A stretch of DNA of 64,000 bases, taken from the NCBI GenBank assembly GCA_965240325.2, contig OZ251230.1, positions 1,178,001 through 1,242,000 on the forward strand, read 5' to 3'. A program made the position numbers and the translations under genes. Within the stretch, counting starts at the first letter, position 1. Each line of letters begins with the position of its first letter. The notes under the pieces are model-generated. The model was not told the origin of the DNA and did not search any database. It saw only the letters and a program-made list of their open reading frames with translations. This document shows, piece after piece, positions 10,601 to 17,787 of this stretch. This stretch comes from Rebecca billardiae RCC1528 (Eukaryota > Haptophyta).

Positions 10601-10649
10601 GGTGGACCACCTCTGTGGTGCCACCACGACGCTCACCCGGCTCAAGTAG
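4638..10649 (+). CDS. Copia Gag-Pol polyprotein with extra MYND-type zinc finger
   Basis: The 2,003-residue polyprotein supplies all functions for retrotransposition. A Gag helical region is followed by a CCHC zinc knuckle (residues about 407-420, CHICGEHGHWRDQC) that binds RNA. A MYND-like finger follows (about 534-573; Cys spacing x4, x7, x2, x5, x3, then HxxxC), unusual for this family. The protease has DSGAS at 733. A His/Cys pre-integrase motif (HRRFGH and CDIC) precedes the integrase core with Asp1049, Asp1127 and Glu1164. The reverse transcriptase carries YVDD at 1679, and the C-terminus is an RNase H domain (DSDWG, CEAEYMA, ADNTGA). The frame is also open upstream through the LTR but without an ATG. 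The ATG at 4638 lies inside the LTR end; 4647 and 4677 are alternative starts. No frameshift or internal stop is seen, so the element may be active. Confidence 0.95.
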   Translation: MSQMVSARSNAYGMATGGHLKDPKTSKPLTTHSDLTAARVRTEINHAISCVASDARALKALLKLEGASVEVMMFEDPKNPLSRSLTREESLERIAQLQVEHDLMTESIFGTPARTRARRGLDFEPASAIGTPKMYASEPITPRAYSPLVATSGSDDSEEEHDDDASARPPAPRAARLSSAPSTSPSVAGDVEDELQQLELRVKAVSIRLKAHHQFVYLNISAILMKTLLTDSMSSGLADAIHASLPHRPTFADVHHYLVVNSRRSPLTTGRLKLTELLSLKPLTSHANVDNWIATYEQTLSEFNQLELAPSTFKLILALHLTQQRYPQLVALTEAGSIESESFEKYVTSIESAAASANLARPAGAAMAARAPARAPHRHGNALPPRGAPRTPHRGGGDRPSAPAGPCHICGEHGHWRDQCPQGERPERPRPRQRSGKAIHKEPRTDEKAVTFDLKAKSTRGAPNSANGARMAIVSEEEPDFTTAETSPPGVYYANSGANPLSEADIICSEITPRPTALMPEPYVAKGPRPEYYCQREGCHGAGNYMCGGCNAAVYCSFACRDADHFGNHGLMCDFFRLSRGIAIEDGKSILPGDDRTESEIRAAVKLHAKFLDGSHPMIETIGTVASAHEQLAFVHSEMHRTVKANKKSYLLRAPIPPLHVLVHLADAKGKVATETAGGASNLKGSETTIKSSEYGGTPPGAVASVATAHATTASRAEAKDPTSDLDLHFFLDSGASDVMIGDSSLMFNLRYFPEDKPPSVKVADGEYMFAIARGTIKAYMLDDRGKPFDANLHDVLLVPALSDPLLSVHALARAGVPISFVDDVGCIHFNEDYKLTVDFPYRVPWRAQPHRLNLLALSVSRPPSSLSTLCSLSGPEASAISLSDSSSRSDGGTRLSHSIIKEANHRSGGANTLADEAATRSGDDGVGDGDARAAALSGQTDAADSPPGALDDSNLNSDGARADPDRERGADSRDGGKLTDAWRDTWHRRFGHANMEAILRTKHAATGMGASKPDAIDCDICAVSKIKLLPFPGKMARATRRLEIVHVDFFGPYRKGVPHTADGTPLADIYALSFIDDHSDYTRIYTCRTRDLAPQLLRQYIRDVGAMTLLSISLGTSMADGHFHPDGAGELNSQEWQDVLDEFGILINVTSAPHTPQQNPIAERKWGTLVADARAMLLQSGVAHKYWPEAMLVAAYHRNHLAKRDGKTPIEKFYGYKPDIAHLRPFGCKAIVYDHSAVGPGGYKLKSRGIIGWHAGYARDGVQIGNTTRKIFGYKIYIPSSKKIVISRHVLFDELSFAGAPAARPTCSKQHSAEEEEEERQANEVLENDEDRDDIVHHDRPPLGADRVLRSRGAALDGAAAAAIPLPKDLMPGLEPIDYYNNGGADSLDDALGATASPSIHPPLGDEANADDIIVPNDDDAYGTAQPADTEEELPAPRRSARVRARRDAAAVADKTMHYQALRAIIDAHAPIGPEPTSYKTAMESPEASEWCEAIDDELDSHKVNGTYKEAALPPGRMAVGSKYVFKNKLNADASLARRKARLVAQGFRQQKGIDYDETFSPTVNHTTVRTLIALSAAHNYSTTMCDFHTAYLNAPLEEGVDVYMQAPPGYVFEKTFKPHEKPVLHLIKSIYGLKQSGRNWYLLLDMKLKKMGFNQSHVDPCLYYRFTAGGIIIIAVYVDDLLVVNGSTKPNEVGEILKSLADTFKMRELGRVSYFLGLEVTYKEEGMLLAMPKYIKEVISRYDFTGCRKADVPAEPRLYFGAPTDDDEPADQSVYRSIVGSLIYASITCRPDISYAVSTLSRFVQNPREPHMRAAKRVLRYLSHTPDAGILYRYDNTGGLKAYSDSDWGNIPDSRRSITGNVLFYGSGAVHWNSYIQTTTALSSCEAEYMALSDTGKSVAYMRNMLSELKLIDTKIPTKILADNTGAINLAVNPSVRKRTKHIEIRYHRIRDWVAAGEIDVTFVSSQDNVADVLTKGLTRDKFKRLVDHLCGATTTLTRLK
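4648..4660 (+). promoter_or_regulatory. Primer binding site for minus-strand synthesis
   Basis: TGGTATCGGCGCG starts two bases after the LTR CA end. It closely resembles TGGTATCAGAGC, the site complementary to the 3' end of initiator methionine tRNA used by many copia elements. The host tRNA would need checking. The Gag-Pol frame reads straight through it. Confidence 0.75.
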
Positions 10650-10715
10650 GTGAGTGTCATCCGAAGACGAAGATCGTCCGCGTGCATCGCTCGCCCGCTG
10701 ATCGCGGGCACGCAC

Positions 10716-10790
10716 ACGAGCTGCACGCACACGCGCGCACGCGCGCACACGCGCGCGCGCGCGCACCGCACACACGCACACGCTTACTCG
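10716..10790. repeat. Alternating CG/CA purine-pyrimidine tract
   Basis: Between the Gag-Pol stop and the polypurine tract runs a nearly uninterrupted mix of GCAC, ACGC and CGCG dinucleotide repeats. Such alternating tracts can adopt Z-DNA. It is transcribed as the 3' untranslated part of the element. Confidence 0.7.
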
Positions 10791-10805
10791 CACCTCACCG
10801 CACTC

Positions 10806-10817
10806 GGTGAGGAGGAG
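10806..10817 (+). promoter_or_regulatory. Polypurine tract for plus-strand priming
   Basis: GGTGAGGAGGAG directly abuts the TG start of the right LTR, as expected for the primer of plus-strand DNA synthesis in an LTR retrotransposon. Confidence 0.75.
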
Positions 10818-11227
10818 TGTCGGGCTATCCGGACTCGCCGGATACCCGTGTGGCACCGAGCGCGAGTAGCTGCTCGACCGCTGCTTAAGCGCGAGGTGAG
10901 TAATCACTACAAGCTGGTGATTACACCTTTCGTCAAGGATACGTTTCATTCCTTCCACAGTCCACTCCAATAGTCGCTCATTAACTACTACCGTATGCGA
11001 TGCTCTACCCGCTTACCGGGGCGACGCAGATACATACGGAGATCGTGGCTTCCACACGCCACGTTGCCGATGTTAAACCGTTTTGAAGCTGCCTGATCGG
11101 TGCTGAGCCAGACCAGCCAGCCGGAGGCGAGGTTCGGGGCTCATCCTCTGGTTGCCCCCCAGTCGGCCAGGGCCCATTGCTGTAGGCAGAAGCCACACGC
11201 CTTCGTTTCGAGAGCCCTAATGTCTCA
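10818..11227 (+). repeat. Right (3') LTR of the copia element
   Basis: This 410-bp copy of 4240-4645 runs from TGTCGGGCTATCC to TGTCTCA. The differences from the left copy are two small indels (plus 7, minus 3). No base substitutions were seen by eye. Confidence 0.93.
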
Positions 11228-11473
11228 GAATAGTATTAATTGATTGATATATATATACTATATATGATGCATGGCTAGTAATTCAGGCGGCGGATATATA
11301 TACTACTATGATGCATGGCTATAGAGTATAGTAATGGCAGGCGGCGGCGGATGACTGCTGAGCAGATAAGTATATATATCATCTGCATCATGAGACTACG
11401 ACAAGGGCACTGATGATGCCGATGGGGCGCGGCGGAGTCTCGTCTTATTATCATCATCACTCATGATGAAGCC
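11228..11473. repeat. AT-rich microsatellite and imperfect duplication
   Basis: ATATATATAC tracts and a roughly 50-60-bp imperfect duplication (both parts carry ATGATGCATGGCTA followed by AGGCGGCG) lie between the copia LTR and the stop of the minus-strand gene to the right. This probably includes that gene's 3' untranslated region. No gene is seen. Confidence 0.6.
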
Positions 11474-14400
11474 TCAGCAGTCGTCGCCGTAGACCACCTG
11501 CGTGCGAACGTGACGAGGCTGGCTGCCTGGCGGCGGTGATTCGATGGTCGTCCCTGCTGTCGTGCCTGCTGTCAAGCGCAGGCTGCGGCGGCGCTCGGGT
11601 AGCGTGGCTGCGCTCGCCCTCGGCACTGCTCGCGCTGCGCCATCTCGCGCTTCGGTGGCTGAGGGCGGCTCCGGCTGCTCCGGCTGCTCCGGCGGCGTGG
11701 CAGACGCGGCAGCGCGCGCCGCGGCTGCGCCACACGCTGGCAGCGCGCTCCCAGCCGGCTCCGCAGCCGCGCGCTCGGCCGGCTCGAGCGGCTGCTGCTC
11801 GGGCTCCGAGTCGGAGGAGGGCTCTGCCTCGGGGTCGGACGGGTTGTCCAGTGCATAGTGCTTGAGGCAGTGCGCCCTGCCCAGCCGTGCGTTGGCCGGC
11901 TTGGCGCGCTTCTGCCCACGGCCGCCGTCGTGCGCACCCTCCGGCACGGCCGCGTCATCTGCGCGGGCGCCCTTGCGCCCGCGGCTGGCAGCGCGCTTGC
12001 CGCGCGCGCCACGCCCGCCGCCGGGCTCCGCGCCGAGGTCCGGCTGCGCATCGCCGCCCTCGTCGGGCCGCCCGGCGCAGCGTGCGAGCACCTCCGCCAT
12101 CTCGAGATGCGGGTACGTGCACTCGTCGCCGCGCGCGCAGCTGCCGTGCTGCGCGTAGCTGTAGCAGTAGGCGAAGGGAGGCTTGGCGTGCGCGAGGGAG
12201 CAGCCTGCGCGCGTGCACCGGCCGAACTGCACGAAGCGGGGGCACAGCTTCAGGCCGCGCTGCTCGCGCTTGCTGGGCGGGGCGGGCCGCGCGCCGCGCC
12301 GCGCGCGCTCCTGCCCAGCCTGCGCGCCGCCGCCGTCGGCGCCGGCCGCGGGCGCGCTGCTGGCCGCACCGCTGTCCAGCGCGCCCGCCTGCTGCGCAGG
12401 CGTGGGCGTGCGCCGCACGCGCCGCCCGGTCGGCTGCGCGTGCGCGTCCGCCTCGGCGGCGTGGGGTGCCGCTCGCGAGGGGCTGCGGCCACCACCACGC
12501 TGGCCCGCACCAGCCTTGGCGGGCGAGGCTGGGGCGGCGGCGCCTGCCGCCCCGGCCGCCGCCGCCGCTGCCGCCGCCCCGCGCCGCGCCCCCGCGCGCG
12601 GCGCAGCGGCCGCGGCGCTCGACGCCCCGTGCGGTGCCGCCGGTGTGCGCGTGTGCTCAGGCGCGTGCGTGTACGGGATGCGCGCGCCCTCGGGCCCATG
12701 CGCACCGCCGGGCGGCGGGAGGGACCACGCGGGCAGGTTGAAGTCGAGCCGCGAGCCGTCCGTCGCGCCCGCGCCGTGCAGCAGCGGAGCAAGGCTCACG
12801 ACTTGGCCGTCGCACGCGGCGGGCGCTGCCGTGCTCGCCGGCGCCGGCTGCGCGCTCGGCACGGCGCCCGGCGCGGCGCACGTCTCGTCCGCGCGGCGCA
12901 GCACGCACGCGTCGCCCTCGCCCCTCGCCGGGAGCACCAGCAGGTAGTGCCCGGCCTCGAGCCCCTGCAGCGAGCGCAGGAGCGCGCCGAGCGCACGCAG
13001 CGCGGGCGCGGGCTCAAACGCGGCGCTCGGTGCCTGGAAGTGTGAGGCTGGGAGTGTCTCCGTGCAGAGCAGCTCGCCCGTGCTCGCGCTCACGCGGCCG
13101 AGCAGCACGAGCGAGTGCGGCCGCAGCGCGCACGCCGCCCACATCGCGACGCACTCCTCCTCCGGGATCGTCTCCCACGCCGGCGTGCGCTGCTCCCGCT
13201 CGAGCGCCGCGCGCCGCCGCGCGCGCGAGACAGCGGGCTCGGGCGCCGCGCGCGCGGGCGGAGGCAGGAGGGCGGGCTGGAGGTGCTCGACCTTCACCCT
13301 GGGCGTGAGCACGCGCACCGCGCCGCTGTGCGGGTCGCGCTCGCACGCGCGCCGCTGCGTGCGCACGAGCATCGACTCGCCGCACAGCAGCCACTGCTCG
13401 TACACCAGGTTGTCAGCAGCGGCACTGAACGTGCCGCCAGGCGCCGCCGCCGCGCCTGCCGAGCCATCCAGGCCGGGGCCGGCCGCGGCCGGCGCCGAGC
13501 CGCCGCCCTCCCCTGCACGCTCCGCGCTGGCTCGCGCGCCGGCGGGCACGGCGCCGGGCACCGCGCTCGCCGCTGCGCGCACGAGGTGCTCCGGCGGCTC
13601 CGGCGGCCTCGCATCATCCGGCAGCAGGCTGTACTCGGCCGCGGCCGCGTCGCGCGCGCCGAGGTGCTGCGCGTCGGGAACGCTCGATGGGTGCGCGCGG
13701 CCGTGGCCGCCGTCGACGGCGGCGGCGCCGTCCGCCGCGCCGTGCGCTCCGGCGGCGCCGCCGCTGCCGCCGGCCGGCGCGTCGTCCGCCGGCGCCACGC
13801 CGCGCGCAGCCAGCCGCAGCAGCTCGCGCAAGCGCCACTTGCCCGCGGAGGCCTTCTGCTCGCGCGCCGTGTACGCGGGCCGCGGCAGCGGCTTGTCCAC
13901 GAGCACGGACAGGGGCGGCGGCTGCTGCTGCCGCGGCGAGCGCGGCTGGGGCTGCGCGGGCTGCAGCGCGCACACGCGGACTGGGAGGACGAGGGCGTCC
14001 GGCTGCTCGGCCGACGCGACACGCGGCTCGCCGCCGGCCTCCGCGCCCCCCTCCGCCGCCCTCCGCACCGCCGCCTGCACAGCCACAAGCAGCGCCCCAA
14101 ACGCGCTCGTGCATAGCAGCAGCCGCGCGCCCGTCGCGGCGCCCAGCCGCGCCGCCTCCGCGTCCTCCGAGATGAGCGGGCACCAGCGGGGCGTCGGCCA
14201 CGGCCGCGAGCTCGCGGCGCGACTGAGCGCGTACAGCTCGTCGTGCCCCGGCGTGCGCACGCACGGCACGCGCCCGAGCGCGCGCAGCGTCTGCACGTGA
14301 GCAAGGGGCGGCGGGCCGTGCGCGTCCGCGCCGTCCGCGGGGCGCGCGCACAGCGGGAGGCGCTCGCGCACGCGCACGTACGCGGCGGTCCGCCCATACC

Positions 14401-15259
14401 GCCCGAGCGCTCGCCACGCGCTCGCGCGCACGCGCGCCTCGAATGCGCCGCGCACCGCCGCCGGCAGCTCGCGGATGCTCTCGACCGGCGCGCGCGCGCG
14501 CAGCTCGGCCACGTAGTTCGCCTGTGCGCGCCGCACGCGCGCGGCGAGGTGGATGAGCCGCGCGTCGTCGGCGGCGGCCTCGTCCGCCTCGGCGTCCGGC
14601 GTGGGGCCGAGCGCGCCCGTCGCCTCCGCCGCCGCGGCGCGCGCCTGCAGCCGCAGCTGCTCCGACGTGCTCAGCGCCTGCCACGCCTCGTGCTCGGCGG
14701 AGCTCAGCGCCGGCGGCGCTGGCGCGGCGGCGGCGGCGGGGCTGACGGGGCTGACGGGGCTGTCGGGCCGACCGGCGGCAGGCGTCTCATCCAGCTCCAC
14801 GCGCGCGTCGTGCGCGTCCTCACCGGTGGCCATCGTCGCTGATGCGGGCGCACCGACGTGCACACCGGCGACCTGCCTGCCGCGCGAGTCGTGCACACCC
14901 ACCACGGCGGCGCTGGCGCCGCCGGTGGGGATGGCTCGGAGGCTGGCCGCCGGGGCGTGCGTGGTGACAAAGTCACCCGTGTGCACATCTGCCACCAATG
15001 CCGCCGCGGGCGCGCGCGACGTGACGCGCTCAGCCACGCGCGCGGGCGCCGCCGCCGTCAGGCCGTCATCGCCAGCATCCACCGTGTCGGCACACTCGAT
15101 GGAGTAGCGCTCGAACGCGTCCAGATCGCAGTCATATGGCGCCGCTGGGGCGGGGATGGCGCCAAAGGCGTCCGTCAGCGGCTCGATGAGCGGCATGAGT
15201 GCGTCCACGCGCGTGAAGGCCAGGCGTAGCGCCTCCACGTGGGGCGCGGAGTCGGCCAT
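11474..15259 (-). CDS. ICE2/NARG2-C domain protein with two CCCH zinc fingers
   Basis: The 1,261-residue protein resembles the C-terminal domain of little elongation complex subunit 2 (ICE2/NARG2), which in animals acts with ELL and ICE1 in transcription of small nuclear RNA genes. Residues about 614-868 follow that domain block by block: NLVYEQWLLCGESMLVRTQR; a PRVKVEHL strand; an acidic turn with MWAACALRPHS; a VSASTGEL strand; LQGLEAGHYLL; and a terminal ARIPYTHAP motif. About 140 residues on, two CCCH fingers (about 1005-1051) show C-x8-C-x4-C-x3-H and C-x8-C-x5-C-x3-H spacing, typical of RNA binding. Long Ala/Pro/Gly-rich linkers separate the parts. The start at 15259 has a good context (A at -3, G at +4); the open frame extends further upstream. 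It is divergent from the ATP-grasp gene. The ICE2 match is by eye and should be tested by profile search. Confidence 0.75.
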   Translation of the reverse strand: MADSAPHVEALRLAFTRVDALMPLIEPLTDAFGAIPAPAAPYDCDLDAFERYSIECADTVDAGDDGLTAAAPARVAERVTSRAPAAALVADVHTGDFVTTHAPAASLRAIPTGGASAAVVGVHDSRGRQVAGVHVGAPASATMATGEDAHDARVELDETPAAGRPDSPVSPVSPAAAAAPAPPALSSAEHEAWQALSTSEQLRLQARAAAAEATGALGPTPDAEADEAAADDARLIHLAARVRRAQANYVAELRARAPVESIRELPAAVRGAFEARVRASAWRALGRYGRTAAYVRVRERLPLCARPADGADAHGPPPLAHVQTLRALGRVPCVRTPGHDELYALSRAASSRPWPTPRWCPLISEDAEAARLGAATGARLLLCTSAFGALLVAVQAAVRRAAEGGAEAGGEPRVASAEQPDALVLPVRVCALQPAQPQPRSPRQQQPPPLSVLVDKPLPRPAYTAREQKASAGKWRLRELLRLAARGVAPADDAPAGGSGGAAGAHGAADGAAAVDGGHGRAHPSSVPDAQHLGARDAAAAEYSLLPDDARPPEPPEHLVRAAASAVPGAVPAGARASAERAGEGGGSAPAAAGPGLDGSAGAAAAPGGTFSAAADNLVYEQWLLCGESMLVRTQRRACERDPHSGAVRVLTPRVKVEHLQPALLPPPARAAPEPAVSRARRRAALEREQRTPAWETIPEEECVAMWAACALRPHSLVLLGRVSASTGELLCTETLPASHFQAPSAAFEPAPALRALGALLRSLQGLEAGHYLLVLPARGEGDACVLRRADETCAAPGAVPSAQPAPASTAAPAACDGQVVSLAPLLHGAGATDGSRLDFNLPAWSLPPPGGAHGPEGARIPYTHAPEHTRTPAAPHGASSAAAAAPRAGARRGAAAAAAAAGAAGAAAPASPAKAGAGQRGGGRSPSRAAPHAAEADAHAQPTGRRVRRTPTPAQQAGALDSGAASSAPAAGADGGGAQAGQERARRGARPAPPSKREQRGLKLCPRFVQFGRCTRAGCSLAHAKPPFAYCYSYAQHGSCARGDECTYPHLEMAEVLARCAGRPDEGGDAQPDLGAEPGGGRGARGKRAASRGRKGARADDAAVPEGAHDGGRGQKRAKPANARLGRAHCLKHYALDNPSDPEAEPSSDSEPEQQPLEPAERAAAEPAGSALPACGAAAARAAASATPPEQPEQPEPPSATEARDGAARAVPRASAATLPERRRSLRLTAGTTAGTTIESPPPGSQPRHVRTQVVYGDDC

Positions 15260-15795
15260 CGTGGATGCCTTCCTCCGGCGTCGAGGACAGTGCCGCGTGG
15301 GCGCGGCTGATCGAGCCTGCCCTGGCCCAGGCCGGTGCAGCCAACGGCCGAGCGAGCTCCGGAGTCCGGACCCACCCGCCCGTGATTCTCGAGTTCGGGA
15401 CAGACCAGGCCAGGATCCACGCCTGGGCGCGACTGAATAAAAAGTACCAAACTTCCCTCCCGCGAGCCCGATTTCGTTCTCCTGTCCTTCCGTGCGGCTC
15501 GATTCTTTCGATCTGCCTCCATACATGCGCCATACGATCTCGACGGGCACTGATGATATTCCCTCCCGCCTCATGAGATCAGACACAATCAAGGACGGCC
15601 TTCCGCTCCCACTTTTTATTAGAGAGCGCGCTCAGCGCGCCCGCGGCTCTCCGTACAGTATCTTCTAGAACTCTGTGGAAGCGCGTTCCCTTCGTCAACG
15701 CTTCCAGCTGCACCACGTGACATCGCGCCCGTCTTCGGCCGTCGTCTTGGACCCTGGACCGCAACGCCTACTCCGCGCACCGCCAGTCCGCTCCA
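15260..15795. promoter_or_regulatory. Divergent intergenic region, 536 bp
   Basis: This region separates the start codons of the ICE2-like gene (leftward) and the ATP-grasp gene (rightward) and should hold both promoters and 5' untranslated regions. A short AT-richer patch lies near 15434-15450 and another near 15610-15622. I could not identify a convincing TATA box or other motif. Confidence 0.5.
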
Positions 15796-17325
15796 ATGTG
15801 CCAGCAGGCCCCCAACGAGGACAACACACAGCCGCGCGCGGTCGTGGTGGTCGACCCGCTCTCCACCGGCGCGCTCATCGGCACCCGCGCGCAGGAGCGC
15901 GGCTACGCCGTGATCCGCGTCTGGTCGAGCGACTGCCCCGTGGAGCTGCGCACGCACACGGCGCCCGGCACCAAGGACTGCTTCGCGGCGACGGTGGTGC
16001 ACGAGGGCAGCACGGCGGCGGGGGCGAGCGCGCTCGAGACCACTGCGGCCAAGCTCCGCGCCCTCCCCTTCTCCATCGTCGCCATCCTCTGCGGCGCCGA
16101 GCCGGGCGTCACCCTGACCGACTCGCTCGCCGAGCACATGTGCCTGCGCGGCAACGGGACGGCACTCGCGCACGTGCGGCGAAACAAGTTCAACCAGAGC
16201 GAGGCGGTGCGGTCGAGCGGGCTGCGCGCGGTGAAGCAGATCCTCGCCGCGAGCGTCGCCGAGGCGTCCGCCTTCCTCGCGGAGCTCCGGCCCTCGCCGT
16301 TCCGCTGCATCGTCAAGCCGGTCGAGAGCGCCGGCTCGGAGGACGTGAAGCTGTGCCGCTCGGAGGAGGAGGCGTACGAGCACGTGCGCGCGACGCTGGG
16401 CAAGATGAACGCGCTCGGCGTGCGCAACGACGCCGTGCTCGTGCAGGAGTTCCTCGCCGGCACCGAGTACATCGTCGACTTTGTGAGCTGCGCGGGCGTG
16501 CACAAGTGCGTCGCGGTGTGGGAGTATGACAAGCGCCCGCTCAACGGCGGCTCGTTCGTGTACTTCGGGCAGCGCCCGCTGAGCGAGGAGTCGGCGCTGG
16601 CTCGCACGATCGCCGCGTACACCGCGGGCGTGCTCGACGCGCTCGCCATCTCCAACGGCGCCACCCACTCCGAGGTGATTGTCGACGCGTCCGGCACGCC
16701 CTGCCTGGTCGAGTGCAACTGCCGCACGCACGGCGGCAACGGCGAGTTCGAGCCGATCGCGCACGCGCTGCTCGGGTACACGCAGGTGAGCGCGCTGCTG
16801 GACGCGTTCCTCGACCCGCCCGCCTTCGACGCGCTCCCGCCGCTGCCGCCCAAGTTCTCGGGCTACGGCATCCTCGCCTTCCTCGCCTCGTACAAGGAAG
16901 GCGTGTTGGCGGCAGCGCCGGGCGTCGAGCGCGCGCGGCGCGCGCTGCGCTCGGCGACGCGCGTCGAGCTCGAGACGGCGATTGGGGAGCGCGTGGTGAA
17001 GACGGTGAACGTGTTCACGGAGCTCGGCATCGCGCACCTCGTCCACGACGACGCGCGCGTCGTCGAGGACGACTACGCCGCGCTGCACGAGCTGTGCGCG
17101 CAGGACGACTTTGTGACCGTGCGCGCGGACGAGGGCGGCGCGGAGGACGCGAGCTGCGGCACGAGCAGCGGCGACGAGGAGGCGGCGTGGGGCGCGGGCG
17201 AGCGCGACGAGGCGCGCGAGGCGTGCGCGGACGCCGCGGCGAGGCCGTCGTGCGGCGCCGACGCGGCGGATGCGGCCGCCGCCGACCTGATCGCCCCTGA
17301 GTGCGCGACGGCCACGGCGCACTGA
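15796..17325 (+). CDS. ATP-grasp domain ligase
   Basis: The 509-residue protein has the ATP-grasp fold of carboxylate-amine ligases, which activate a carboxylate as acyl phosphate and join it to an amine. Visible motifs are the ATP-binding lysine in CIVKPVESAGSEDVKLC (Lys174), the adenine-binding strand VQEFLAGTEYIVDF, and the metal-binding EVIVDASGTPCLVECNCR, where Glu306 and Asn308 are the expected magnesium ligands. The N-terminal 100 residues look like a PylC/L-amino-acid-ligase type pre-ATP-grasp domain. The last 70 residues are acidic and low-complexity. The frame is single and intronless. The start ATG at 15796 is the first in frame before the domain. The substrate cannot be told from the sequence; dipeptide or peptide-like metabolite synthesis is the usual role. 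Confidence 0.85.
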   Translation: MCQQAPNEDNTQPRAVVVVDPLSTGALIGTRAQERGYAVIRVWSSDCPVELRTHTAPGTKDCFAATVVHEGSTAAGASALETTAAKLRALPFSIVAILCGAEPGVTLTDSLAEHMCLRGNGTALAHVRRNKFNQSEAVRSSGLRAVKQILAASVAEASAFLAELRPSPFRCIVKPVESAGSEDVKLCRSEEEAYEHVRATLGKMNALGVRNDAVLVQEFLAGTEYIVDFVSCAGVHKCVAVWEYDKRPLNGGSFVYFGQRPLSEESALARTIAAYTAGVLDALAISNGATHSEVIVDASGTPCLVECNCRTHGGNGEFEPIAHALLGYTQVSALLDAFLDPPAFDALPPLPPKFSGYGILAFLASYKEGVLAAAPGVERARRALRSATRVELETAIGERVVKTVNVFTELGIAHLVHDDARVVEDDYAALHELCAQDDFVTVRADEGGAEDASCGTSSGDEEAAWGAGERDEAREACADAAARPSCGADAADAAAADLIAPECATATAH

Positions 17326-17787
17326 GAGCGCGCTCGGTTCCCCCATCATGTCTGTCTGCCCTCAGCCAGCAGCGGTCTGCCGCCTCAGGCGGCTGCCCTC
17401 CCTCTGTCCACCCGTGTGGGCCTCCACGGCGAAAGCCGAGAGGCCCGGCCCACCGCCCACACCGGCGACCTCCTCGGGGTCGTCCCTGCCCGTCCTCGTC
17501 AGCACCACAGCGTCAAGTGAACCGTCCGGCAGCAGCGCTCGATGATTTCGATCGCCTCGCTGCGCAGTCCCGTCGCACGGCCGTGGCCGTCAGTGAGTCC
17601 AGTCCCAGAGTCATGCACGCACCGTAGACTTGCAAGTCTGCCAGCACCAACGCGGTGCATCCTGCCATCAGCGGTCAACCCCCTGGCCCGCCGTCGCCCG
17701 GCCTCGCGCGCGGTCGGGCGCGCAGTCGCAGTCGGTCTGAAGTGGAGGACTACGTCGGGCGGTCATTCGACACATATCACAAACATT
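17326..17787. other. Intergenic, 3' flank of the ATP-grasp gene
   Basis: No coding region can be supported. A small perfect palindrome, GACTTGCAAGTC, lies near 17629. The right boundary is the target duplication of the Mutator-like element. Confidence 0.5.

Larger units (their letters stand above)
4240..11227 (+). mobile_element. Complete Ty1/copia LTR retrotransposon
   Basis: This 6,988-bp element has 5'-TG...CA-3' long terminal repeats, a primer binding site immediately after the left LTR, one uninterrupted Gag-Pol frame in copia order (Gag, protease, integrase, reverse transcriptase, RNase H) and a polypurine tract abutting the right LTR. The LTRs show no substitutions by eye, only a 7-bp and a 3-bp indel, which indicates recent insertion. 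No matching 5-bp target duplication is visible: the left flank reads ATATT and the right flank GAATA. That suggests post-insertion change or recombination between elements. It lies between a decayed gene remnant and the 3' end of the ICE2-like gene. Confidence 0.96.
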
